Source: CTSoil-075 sp964292325
GTDB lineage: Bacteria > Bacillota > Negativicutes > DSM-13327
NCBI GenBank assembly: GCA_964292325.1
Contig: CAXYVG010000106.1
Location: forward strand, 1-11,297
Direction of reading: 5' to 3'
DNA: 11,297 nucleotides
In this document: positions 5,664 to 11,297 of the stretch, piece by piece
Numbering within the stretch: the stretch's first letter is position 1
Layout of the letters: every line of letters begins with the position of its first letter
The notes under the pieces: model-generated
Told to the model about the DNA's origin: nothing
Seen by the model: the letters and a program-made list of their open reading frames with translations, nothing else
The model's database searches: none
Made by a program: the position numbers and the translations under genes

Positions 5664-5852
5664 TTATTCTGGAATTTGAAATGCTTTTTTTGGACAAACT
5701 TCTACGCATTTCCCACAGACAATGCATTTATCTTCCATTATTTTTGGTGCATTATATCCATCTTGTATAATGGCATTGGTTGGACACTGCGGCAGAGCTG
5801 GGCATGAGTGATTCTGTGGACACTTTTCCTGTATTATATAAGCACTACGCAT
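5664..5852 (-). CDS. Small ferredoxin-like 4Fe-4S protein with atypical first cysteine motif
   Basis: The 62-residue protein carries a complete second cluster motif, C43-IV-C46-GK-C49-VEV-C53-P. The first motif reads C11-x5-C17-x5-C23-P (CPQNHSCPALPQCP) instead of the usual CxxCxxCxxxCP. Seven cysteines can fully ligate one [4Fe-4S] cluster; the second site would have only three cysteines, or be absent. I recall similar CPQNHxCP proteins in other anaerobes, so the pattern is probably a family trait. It is likely a cytoplasmic electron carrier of unknown partner. An upstream in-frame GTG (5861) would add three residues but overlaps the Shine-Dalgarno GGAG (5861-5864). The ATG at 5852, 8 nt from that site, is preferred. 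It follows the DJ-1 gene by 60 nt on the same strand and probably shares its transcript. Confidence 0.85.
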   Translation of the reverse strand: MRSAYIIQEKCPQNHSCPALPQCPTNAIIQDGYNAPKIMEDKCIVCGKCVEVCPKKAFQIPE

Positions 5853-5912
5853 TTTTAACACTCCATTTTCTTGATTATTTGCTCATATGGCATTTACTAT
5901 AATAACTACTCT

Positions 5913-6470
5913 CTATTGTGAGATAATCATGTCTTTTCTTAGCGTATTGGCTAGCTCTGTCCCCTTTAATACTTCCACTATTGTTAATGCAAAGTCCAAA
6001 GAAGTACCTGGTCCACGCGAAGTAATGATATTTCCGTCAATAATGGTACTATCTGCCGCGCTTATATCGGCACCTTGTAAATGTTGCTCAAGACTTGGGT
6101 AGCAGGTAGCCGATTTCCCTTTAAGAATTCCCATTTTCCCTAAAATAGTCGGTGCTGCACATATTGCTGCAACCCGTTTTCCCTTTTCTATAGCCATTGC
6201 TAACTGCTTTTTTAAACCAACATGTTGATCCATATTTTGAGTTCCTACTGATCCACCTGGAAGTATGATCATATCAACGTCTGCATGATCAACATTTTCA
6301 AATAATACATCCGCTATAACCCCAACATGATGCGCACCGATTATTTCTTTTTTCCCCATGATAGAAACCATTTGAATGTTAATATCAGCCCTACGCAAAA
6401 CATCAACCACAGTCATTGCTTCAATCTCTTCAAATCCATCTGCTAAATATAACAGCACCTTCATTCTCAT
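5913..6470 (-). CDS. DJ-1/PfpI family protein (YajL/ThiJ-like)
   Basis: The protein of about 185 residues has the standard DJ-1 layout. The N-terminal strand VLLYLADGFEEIEAMTVVDVLRR carries the conserved glutamate of FEEIE (Glu17). The nucleophile elbow AAICAAPTIL holds Cys104, equivalent to Cys106 of human DJ-1. ATCYPSLE (121-128) and ITSRGPGTSLDFAL (149-162) complete the signature. Family members are linked to protection against oxidative and carbonyl stress, and their deglycase or chaperone activities are debated; no precise role can be assigned. The open frame runs 45 codons further upstream, but that stretch resembles no DJ-1 N-terminus and crosses the upstream gene's terminator. The start is ATG 6470 (GAAGGGA just upstream) or ATG 6464, whose product begins MKVLLYLADGF. 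The ferredoxin gene follows after 60 nt. Confidence 0.92.
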   Translation of the reverse strand: MRMKVLLYLADGFEEIEAMTVVDVLRRADINIQMVSIMGKKEIIGAHHVGVIADVLFENVDHADVDMIILPGGSVGTQNMDQHVGLKKQLAMAIEKGKRVAAICAAPTILGKMGILKGKSATCYPSLEQHLQGADISAADSTIIDGNIITSRGPGTSLDFALTIVEVLKGTELANTLRKDMIISQ

Positions 6471-6572
6471 ACATCCCTTCATTATTTTGTTACATACTAT
6501 TTTAATATAATATAAGCTAGTTCTATCGATCAGTAGCTTTTTCCTTCTTGATAATGCAAAGTAGACATATAA

Positions 6573-6601
6573 ATAAAGCCCGGCTGAAAATATCAGCCGA
6601 G
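6573..6601 (-). terminator. Intrinsic terminator of the acyltransferase gene
   Basis: On the minus strand CTCGGCTGA (6601-6593) pairs with TCAGCCGGG (6587-6579), 9 bp with one G-T pair, around a 5-nt loop. CTTTATTTA follows. It lies 57 nt beyond the acyltransferase stop. A second small inverted repeat GACAAA/TTTGTC (6601-6616) adjoins it. I assign no promoter for the DJ-1 gene in 6471-6657. Confidence 0.7.
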
Positions 6602-6657
6602 ACAAAAACTTTTGTCAAGACCTCTGTTAAAGATCTCTATTTTATTTACCAATTGCG

Positions 6658-7830
6658 CTACCTAATATGTATCGACTTTCCCCGATAGTTAATTGACAGT
6701 AATTTGGATAAAACAAACTCAGACACTACGTAGCATATTACAATCGCTGAAACACAAGCAATGAGATATTTTATATATACATGCAGCTCATAACCACGGA
6801 CAGCTAATATCATCAGCATTAAAATGGGTTGGTGGATAAAATAAATGGCATAGGAATTTGCCGCCAGTTTGCCCAATAGATTAGAGGTATCATTGATCCA
6901 ATAATGAAACAAAGCTATCAAGCCAAATACTGCCGACAGGCAGAAAAAGCAATACAATATGTCGTTGCCAATCATCACTACCATAAGTTCCCGTTTAGAC
7001 CATAGGGCGATTCTATATTTAGCATAGATACCGCCTAGCAAAACAGCGGCTGGCATCCAAAATTTCACACCAGGCATATAGCCATAAGGAGTAAACCACT
7101 GCTGACGATAAGCATAAACACCTAAAGCAAAGTAAAAGACATATAGCGTGCAGCGTGTCGGTTGAAACATGATCACATTGGTTATCATGATCCATGTGTA
7201 ATCATTAACAAGCTGTTTTACACAAAAAAAGGCAATACTTGTTACCAAGCCAAATCCCACTATAAACTTACTTGATGGTAAAGTCGGTTGGCTATTAACA
7301 CTTCCCAACGGCTTATAAAAGCGGTATGCAAGAGATAAAACTAAAAAAAAGATGGTCAATACACCTAAAAACCACAAGTGGGCGTGTTGACGTGCTAGGC
7401 CAAAAAAGATATCCCGCCAATAATCTAAATACGCTGGTGGTGTATCGAAGCGACTTAAGAAGTAAATGTAGTTAACCGCTGGCGCCAGAAATAGTATTCC
7501 AGCAAAATAAGGAATTACAATCCTTACTATTTTACTCTGCCAAAAAGCGACATGTCCTTTTCGTTTTAAAGAACGAATCCCAAAAAATCCAGCAACAAAA
7601 AACAGTGCTGGCATTACAAATATATCACTAATTATAACTACTATATTAAAGAAAAAATCATTTTGCGTATCAACTACATAATACCATTGCGGACCGCGAA
7701 CCATATATGCTAGCGCAGCATGATAAACTAAGACTAATAGAATAATAAATGACCGCAAATTATCTAAAAAATACATTCGTGTCCCCGAAACTTCTTGCCT
7801 GTCAGAATTTTGTTTTATCGTATTTGACAA
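6658..7830 (-). CDS. Membrane acyltransferase, acyltransferase-3 (OafA/OpgC-like) family
   Basis: From the chosen start the protein has 390 residues and about ten hydrophobic helices. The N-terminal signature MYFLDNLRSFIILLVLVYH (19-37) gives the family's conserved Arg (Arg26) and the putative catalytic His (His37) at the end of helix 1. Later landmarks are PALFFVAGFFG (74-84), an aromatic HLWFLG segment (151-156) and the C-terminal SYAIYFIHQPIL. Members transfer acyl groups (acetyl, succinyl) from cytoplasmic donors to exported sugars, peptidoglycan or lipids; the acceptor here is unknown. A longer frame reaches 7890, but its extra 20 residues include codons formed by the AGGAGG ribosome binding site (7840-7845), so TTG 7830, 9 nt downstream, is the likely start. 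ATG 7776 is a weaker alternative. It has its own terminator and no linked glycan genes. Confidence 0.88.
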   Translation of the reverse strand: MSNTIKQNSDRQEVSGTRMYFLDNLRSFIILLVLVYHAALAYMVRGPQWYYVVDTQNDFFFNIVVIISDIFVMPALFFVAGFFGIRSLKRKGHVAFWQSKIVRIVIPYFAGILFLAPAVNYIYFLSRFDTPPAYLDYWRDIFFGLARQHAHLWFLGVLTIFFLVLSLAYRFYKPLGSVNSQPTLPSSKFIVGFGLVTSIAFFCVKQLVNDYTWIMITNVIMFQPTRCTLYVFYFALGVYAYRQQWFTPYGYMPGVKFWMPAAVLLGGIYAKYRIALWSKRELMVVMIGNDILYCFFCLSAVFGLIALFHYWINDTSNLLGKLAANSYAIYFIHQPILMLMILAVRGYELHVYIKYLIACVSAIVICYVVSEFVLSKLLSINYRGKSIHIR

Positions 7831-7921
7831 TTTAATTATCCTCCTCTGGGGAATAAGTGTATAACACTCCTTGCAATAAAGATTAATCAAATTATTCTGA
7901 ATAAATTATATAGTTATAAAC

Positions 7922-7946
7922 AATAATTAGCTTTTCGCTAATTATT
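7922..7946. repeat. Perfect 10-bp inverted repeat in the AT-rich gap
   Basis: AATAATTAGC (7922-7931) and GCTAATTATT (7937-7946) surround a 5-nt TTTTC loop. It lies just upstream of a TATAAT (minus strand, 7910-7905) that could serve as a -10 box for the acyltransferase gene. An operator or a transcript hairpin are both possible. Confidence 0.6.
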
Positions 7947-7971
7947 CCTATATTCATAATTAGACTATAAT

Positions 7972-8022
7972 ATAAATTACAAATATATACAATGACTATT
8001 TTTGTATATATTTGTAATTTAT
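7972..8022. repeat. 21-bp AT-rich perfect hairpin downstream of znuB
   Basis: Arms 7972-7992 and 8002-8022 are exact reverse complements (outermost ATAAATTAC / GTAATTTAT) around a 9-nt loop. Within 58 nt of the znuB stop it may end or stabilise the zinc operon mRNA, but it has almost no G or C and no U-tract. CAATGAC (7990-7996) can alternatively pair with GTCATTG (8024-8030). The surrounding gap 7831-8079 holds no gene I can support. Confidence 0.7.
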
Positions 8023-8079
8023 TGTCATTGCTTTCTCTTTTATATGTATAAAATTTCACTTTTGCCATACTAGAATCTA

Positions 8080-8925
8080 TTAGCTTACAAAGCGTCCTCT
8101 TATTGTGAAAGTAGCAAAAAACAACATCGCAGCTATTAGCACTATCGTTGGTCCCGTTGCCGTATTCAAATAGTAAGAAATGATTAACCCTGCGACACCT
8201 GAAAAAACTGCAAAACACACCGATGCAAAATGATATTGTCTAACATTGATGGTTATATTTCGTGCAGCTGCCGCTGGTAGGACTAACAAGGAGTTAATAA
8301 TGAGCAGTCCTACCCAATGAAGCGTCATCGCCACAACTACGGCAAGGGCTGATGAAAACAAAATTTCAATGAGTAGTGTATTGATTCCTCGGCTTGCTGC
8401 CAGGGATGGGTTGATGCTAATGATCAGTAATTTATTAAAAATGAATAACCATAACAGTATAATGCCAACAAATACGCCAAATAGCATGACAACTTCCGAA
8501 GGCGCTATACTGAGCAAATCACCAATCAAAAAAGCTGAAAATTTATTAAAGCCTCCGCCAAAGGACATCATTACCAAACCTAAGGCTACCGCAGTCGATG
8601 CAAAAACTCCGATAATTGTATCTGGCGAAGTCTTACTCTTACTCTTAATGACCGTAATCAAAATAGCGAAAGTCACTGAAAATAGAATAGTTCCCCATAG
8701 TGGGCTTAGTCCACCCACTAACGTGCCGATTGCAATACCAGTAAACGCACCATGTCCTAGGGAATCCGAAAAAAATGCCATGCGACTACTCACTACCATT
8801 GTGCTTACTATACCAAATAGAGGTGTAGCCAATAGCACCGCCAGCAAAGCATTTTTCATAAAAGTATGCTCTACCCATTGAAAAGGAAGAAGATTGCTAA
8901 CTAATCCATACCAAAAATCCAGCAT
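8080..8925 (-). CDS. znuB: Zinc ABC transporter permease ZnuB
   Basis: The 281-residue protein is an ABC-3 family permease (ZnuB/MntB/TroC group) that forms the membrane channel for the metal delivered by the binding lipoprotein. It shows seven to eight hydrophobic helices and the family landmarks RMAFFSDSLGHGAFTGIAIG (48-67), SPDTIIGVFASTAVALGL (99-116), the HWVGLLIINSLLVLPAAAAR stretch (203-222) and a C-terminal TGPTIVLIAAMLFF (258-271). The start ATG overlaps the znuC stop by one base (TAATG) and AGAGGA precedes it, showing tight translational coupling. Specificity for zinc rather than manganese rests on the partner lipoprotein's ligands and the Zur-like regulator in the same operon. Confidence 0.93.
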   Translation of the reverse strand: MLDFWYGLVSNLLPFQWVEHTFMKNALLAVLLATPLFGIVSTMVVSSRMAFFSDSLGHGAFTGIAIGTLVGGLSPLWGTILFSVTFAILITVIKSKSKTSPDTIIGVFASTAVALGLVMMSFGGGFNKFSAFLIGDLLSIAPSEVVMLFGVFVGIILLWLFIFNKLLIISINPSLAASRGINTLLIEILFSSALAVVVAMTLHWVGLLIINSLLVLPAAAARNITINVRQYHFASVCFAVFSGVAGLIISYYLNTATGPTIVLIAAMLFFATFTIRGRFVS

Positions 8926-9743
8926 TAAAGTTCCTCTCTTTCCACTACAGACCCAGTTTTTTCTTTCGCATTTTGCCCACTCAGTAACATTCCAAATGCT
9001 TTTTTCGTCCGGTCATCATTAAAGACTTCCTTGGGAGTACCATTACATATCACTCTGCCGTTTAAAAGGATCACTCGGTCGGCATACTTTTCGACTAAAC
9101 CAAGATCGTGGGATACTAAAATAATCGACAAATCATACGTCTCCCGCAGCTCCGATACAATATCATAGAACAGCTCTAATCCATTCTGATCAACCCCAGA
9201 TACAGGTTCATCAAGTAATAGCAAATCGGGTATGGGGTCAATAGCAAGAGCAAGCAGTATTCGTTGTAATTCTCCACCTGATAGCGCTCCTAATCTTCTA
9301 TCGATCAGATGCCCTGCCTTTACTTTTTCTAGACCTTGGCTCACCCTATTACGAATACTACTTGGACTCATTAGCCATGAAGGAATACTTGTCACACATG
9401 CCATAAAAACATCAAGGACACTGGTCGGTGTACTTACATCAAAATTTAAATATTGGGGAACATAGCCAATACAAGGGTGTCCGCTACGGACACCCTTCGC
9501 ATCAAAATACTTTAATTTCCCTGAATGCTTGACTTCACCTAGTATTGCCTTGAGTAGCGTACTTTTACCAGCACCGTTAGTTCCAATCAGCGCAGTGAGT
9601 TCGCCACAGTGTATATGAATATTGACATCTTCAAGTATCTGTGTTTTACCAATAGCAACATTAAAATTCTCAATTTTTGTACAACATAAACGTTGACAAT
9701 CACTTTCACTTTTCTCACAATGATGTGTGTATTTTTTTATCAT
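8925..9743 (-). CDS. znuC: Zinc ABC transporter ATPase ZnuC with Cys/His-rich N-terminus
   Basis: The 272-residue protein powers the importer. All ABC ATPase motifs are intact: Walker A GTNGAGKST (54-62), Q-loop VPQ (Gln97), signature LSGGE (154-158), Walker B LLLLDEP (174-180) and the switch histidine in VSHD (His212). Two extensions stand out. Before the nucleotide-binding core, residues 1-22 hold two histidines and four cysteines (H7, H8, C9, C16, C20, C21), a possible metal-binding segment. About 20 polar residues trail at the end. No internal start could remove the N-terminal extension while keeping the core: the next Met is at 114. The start ATG overlaps the znuA stop (ATGA), with GAGG 7 nt upstream. 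Confidence 0.94.
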   Translation of the reverse strand: MIKKYTHHCEKSESDCQRLCCTKIENFNVAIGKTQILEDVNIHIHCGELTALIGTNGAGKSTLLKAILGEVKHSGKLKYFDAKGVRSGHPCIGYVPQYLNFDVSTPTSVLDVFMACVTSIPSWLMSPSSIRNRVSQGLEKVKAGHLIDRRLGALSGGELQRILLALAIDPIPDLLLLDEPVSGVDQNGLELFYDIVSELRETYDLSIILVSHDLGLVEKYADRVILLNGRVICNGTPKEVFNDDRTKKAFGMLLSGQNAKEKTGSVVEREEL

Positions 9744-10666
9744 TTCAATGCCTCTTGTAATGTTTTCAAATTCCCCTCCATAACAGTGATGTAATCATTG
9801 TAAGCATCAGGCTTCGCATCACCAGTTACTGCAGGATTCAAGGTATATACTTTTGCACCTGTTTCGCGGGCAATCGCTTCCGCTGCTTTGGATGGATACT
9901 GTGGTTCAGCAAACAATGCTTTTATGTTAGCTTGCTTTATCTGTTCTATAGTCTCTTCTAGTTCCTTCGGCGTTGGTTCTGCTCCAGGCTCTCTTTCGAT
10001 TACAGTAGCAATATGTAGATTAAATTCCTTGGCGAAATAAGGAAAGGCTTCATGAAAAGTAACGATATCTTTATGTGGCGCACTATCTAAAGATTTATGC
10101 ATTGTATCTCGTAGCGTTGATAGTCTTTTTATATACTCATCGGCATTACTTTTATACTGATTCGCATGAACAGTATCGAGTATTGAGAGTTGCTGAGCTA
10201 TATTTTGAGCCTGAAGTATGGCGTTGGAAATACTTACCCATACATGAGGATTTGCTTCACCCTTTTCATCTTTTAGTAACACAATGCCCTGACTCGCATC
10301 AACCACTTTCAATTGAGGATGCTGCTTCATTGCTTTATCGAGAAAAGCTTCCATTCCAGCACCATTAATAACAAAGGCATCTGCTTTTTCAAGAGTTTTT
10401 AAATCTTCTGGTGACAATTGATAATCATGAAGGCAACCAGTTTGAGGCTTCGTCATATTTACTACCTGAACACCGGCGACTCCTTTGGTAATATTAATAG
10501 TAGAAATATACATTGGATAGAATGACGTCACAATCGTAAACTTCTTTTCAGCCCCTGTATTCGTAGGGCTTCCTTGATTCTCTGCGTTCTTACTTTGCCC
10601 ACACCCACATAAAATAAGAGTGCTAATCATGAATATGGACACTACCTTAATTAAATTTGTAAACAC
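9740..10666 (-). CDS. znuA: Zinc-binding lipoprotein ZnuA (cluster A-I solute-binding protein)
   Basis: From the chosen start the protein has 308 residues. The signal peptide has a hydrophobic core (about 5-19) and the lipobox L-C-G-C, giving lipidated Cys22. The metal ligands of cluster A-I proteins are visible: His80 in GCLHDYQLSPEDL, His141 in NPHVWVS, His205 in VTFHEAFPYFA and an acidic residue in FAEPQYP (Glu254). A histidine at the third position, where manganese proteins such as PsaA have Glu, points to zinc. The His/Asp-rich loop between the first two ligands of many ZnuA proteins is missing; only DEKGEANPH is there. The longest frame starts at 10681, but those five codons contain the GGGAGG ribosome binding site. 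GTG 10666 lies 7 nt after it, overlapping an out-of-frame ATG (10668). Order: regulator, znuA, znuC, znuB. Confidence 0.94.
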   Translation of the reverse strand: MFTNLIKVVSIFMISTLILCGCGQSKNAENQGSPTNTGAEKKFTIVTSFYPMYISTINITKGVAGVQVVNMTKPQTGCLHDYQLSPEDLKTLEKADAFVINGAGMEAFLDKAMKQHPQLKVVDASQGIVLLKDEKGEANPHVWVSISNAILQAQNIAQQLSILDTVHANQYKSNADEYIKRLSTLRDTMHKSLDSAPHKDIVTFHEAFPYFAKEFNLHIATVIEREPGAEPTPKELEETIEQIKQANIKALFAEPQYPSKAAEAIARETGAKVYTLNPAVTGDAKPDAYNDYITVMEGNLKTLQEALK

Positions 10667-10679
10667 ATGAATTCCTCCC
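10664..10679 (-). promoter_or_regulatory. Ribosome binding site and GTG start of znuA with overlapping ATG
   Basis: GGGAGG (minus strand, 10679-10674) precedes an ATG (10668-10666) that opens only a five-codon frame (MCLQI, stop at 10651). The GTG (10666-10664) opens the znuA frame with its signal peptide. Their overlap in ATGTG makes the ATG a competing start. Confidence 0.55.
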
Positions 10680-10705
10680 ACTGAATTATACTATTTCCCA
10701 CTTAA

Positions 10706-11122
10706 TTAAATGGCTTGACATGTAGAGCAGTAGCCGTAAAATTCCAAACTATGACCCATAATTTTAAAATTCTTTTCTTGCGCTATTTTCTCACTATCTT
10801 CTGCAACAGGGCAGTAATCTACGCACTCTGTTTTCCCACAGATTAGGCAAATTAAATGATGATGATGATTGGTTACTATTTCAAAAACACTTACATCCCT
10901 ACTTTTGATGTTAATTTGGTTTAGTACCCCAATCTCAGTCAACAGATTTAAATTTCGATAAACGGTATCGATGCCTATGTCTGGAGTAATCTCTTTCGCA
11001 TATTCCAGAATTTCTTGGGCTGTTGGGAACTGTCCACACTCAAATAAAGCTTTAATAACTGTTCTACGCTGAGGAGTCATTTTATAACCTTTTGACTGTA
11101 ACAGTTCTATAATGCCTTTCAC
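10706..11122 (-). CDS. zur: Fur-family metalloregulator, probably the zinc regulator Zur
   Basis: The 138-residue protein has the Fur fold. A winged helix (about 1-80) holds TPQRRTVIKAL (16-26), PTAQEIL (33-39) and the recognition helix IDTVYRNLNLLTEIG (51-65). The metal domain has NHHHHLIC (85-92). Two CxxC pairs, C92-LI-C95 and C132-ST-C135, would form the structural zinc site. Regulatory ligands probably include Glu81, the HHHH cluster, Cys100/Cys104 or His124. Fur, Zur, Mur and PerR share this layout, so specificity is inferred: the gene is first in an operon with the zinc importer, 39 nt before znuA. The start is GTG with AGGAGG about 10 nt upstream. No internal terminator follows. In zinc-replete cells it should repress the operon, including itself. 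Confidence 0.85.
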   Translation of the reverse strand: MKGIIELLQSKGYKMTPQRRTVIKALFECGQFPTAQEILEYAKEITPDIGIDTVYRNLNLLTEIGVLNQINIKSRDVSVFEIVTNHHHHLICLICGKTECVDYCPVAEDSEKIAQEKNFKIMGHSLEFYGYCSTCQAI

Positions 11123-11142
11123 AATTAGTTTTCCTCCTATTT

Positions 11143-11189
11143 AATAATCTTCTTATTTACATTATATACCTTTCTTATATCCCAGTCAA
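11143..11189 (-). promoter_or_regulatory. Promoter and candidate operator of the zur-znuACB operon
   Basis: On the minus strand TTGACT (11189-11184) and TATAAT (11166-11161) are separated by 17 bp, matching consensus at 5 of 6 and 6 of 6 positions. Transcription would start near 11154. A small dyad AATAA-TCTTC-TTATT (11143-11157) covers the start and is a candidate operator. It does not match the known 7-1-7 Zur consensus well, so operator identity is uncertain. Confidence 0.75.
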
Positions 11190-11198
11190 GAAACTAAA

Positions 11199-11228
11199 TT
11201 CCTATATTGCCATACTGTATATAAGGAA
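11199..11228 (-). terminator. Weak terminator candidate of the truncated upstream gene
   Basis: On the minus strand TTCCTTATAT (11228-11219) pairs with ATATAGGAA (11207-11199), with one bulged base and an 11-nt loop. TTTAGTTTCTT follows. The stem is AT-rich and overlaps the stop codon of the upstream frame, so it could also be chance or a regulatory dyad near the zur promoter. Confidence 0.3.
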
Positions 11229-11297
11229 TAGTATCCATGCTATTATCTCTTTAAAAGCAGTCCCATAAAGCCCAGATACAGCAAGAACAGGTAGGAA
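11202..11297 (-). CDS. C-terminal end of a hydrophobic, probably membrane protein (partial)
   Basis: The minus-strand frame is open from the window edge for 31 codons to TAG at 11202. The end is strongly hydrophobic, including IIAWILFLIYSMAI, and looks like the last transmembrane helix of a transporter, with VLAVSGLYGT before it. The family cannot be told from so little. Only the 3' end is inside the window. The stop is 13 nt before the -35 box of the zur promoter and no strong terminator separates them, so some read-through into the zinc operon is possible. An open frame of this length could still occur by chance. Confidence 0.5.
   Translation of the reverse strand, partial: FLPVLAVSGLYGTAFKEIIAWILFLIYSMAI

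Noticed and set aside
6471..6605. 45-codon upstream extension of the DJ-1 frame.
   Set aside because: It runs through the acyltransferase terminator, has no ribosome binding site and does not resemble DJ-1 N-termini; the start at 6470 or 6464 has GAAGGGA upstream.
6601..6665. tRNA-like fragments (AGCGCAATTGGTA on the minus strand, CTGTTAA anticodon-like loop on the plus strand).
   Set aside because: The pieces lie on opposite strands, no T-arm (GGTTCGA) or acceptor stem follows, and part overlaps the acyltransferase stop codon.
7831..7890. 20-codon N-terminal extension of the acyltransferase.
   Set aside because: Its codons contain the AGGAGG ribosome binding site for the TTG start, and conserved family sequence begins only after residue 38 of the long version.
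7892..8218. Minus-strand 108-codon frame across the AT-rich gap and the znuB 3' end.
   Set aside because: No ribosome binding site. It overlaps znuB in another frame and reads through both inverted repeats; composition follows AT-rich DNA (Ile/Tyr/Asn).
8369..8881. Plus-strand 170-codon frame antisense to znuB.
   Set aside because: Complete overlap with a conserved permease gene, no family resemblance, no ribosome binding site; an antisense shadow.
11227..11244. Near-palindrome AATAGTATCCATGCTATT upstream of the zur promoter.
   Set aside because: It lies inside the partial upstream coding frame, matches only 7 of 9 pairs and resembles no known metalloregulator site.

Overview
The window looks like chromosomal DNA of a low-GC, probably anaerobic bacterium of the Firmicutes. 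The protein types (a nickel-pincer LarA-like racemase, a DUF2325 protein, small low-potential ferredoxin, HD-GYP and GGDEF proteins, a Fur-family regulator next to a zinc ABC importer), strong AGGAGG-type ribosome binding sites and frequent GTG/TTG starts suggest the Negativicutes (Pelosinus/Sporomusa-like). The lineage is inference from gene style, not a database match. No rRNA, tRNA, CRISPR array, insertion sequence or phage gene is visible.

Layout. (1) At 1-1631 a perfect consensus promoter and a folded leader of about 100 nt precede a LarA-family gene, which ends in a bidirectional terminator shared with the convergent gene mutY (minus strand). (2) Divergent from mutY, on the plus strand, is a 41-residue Lys/Pro-rich protein gene with a good ribosome binding site, followed by a long perfect inverted repeat. 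(3) On the minus strand from 5521 down to 3061 lie a STAS-like protein, a DUF2325 protein, a membrane-anchored GGDEF diguanylate cyclase and an HD-GYP phosphodiesterase. The STAS gene has a textbook Fur-repressed promoter, and a second Fur-like box lies upstream of DUF2325. The region therefore looks like an iron-linked cyclic-di-GMP module. (4) On the minus strand from 6470 to 5600 are a DJ-1/PfpI protein and a small ferredoxin, ending in a strong terminator. (5) At 7830-6658 is a membrane acyltransferase (family 3) with a TTG start. It is separated from the next operon by about 250 bp of very AT-rich DNA holding two perfect inverted repeats. (6) At 11122-8080 is a compact minus-strand operon: a Fur/Zur-type regulator, then the zinc-binding lipoprotein (znuA), ATPase (znuC) and permease (znuB), with one consensus promoter and overlapping reading frames. 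(7) The right edge carries the last 31 codons of a hydrophobic protein on the minus strand.

How the genes work together. The regulator and the three importer subunits form a self-contained zinc-uptake unit, probably autoregulated. The region around 5.1-5.6 kb carries Fur-type operators, so metal homeostasis (Zn and Fe) is the main regulatory theme. The GGDEF/HD-GYP pair makes and degrades the same second messenger and is translationally coupled. The racemase, MutY, DJ-1 and acyltransferase genes look like independent housekeeping or accessory units.

Several start codons were moved from the longest open frame to the position that fits a Shine-Dalgarno sequence (ferredoxin, DJ-1, acyltransferase, znuA). 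These choices are explained in the entries.
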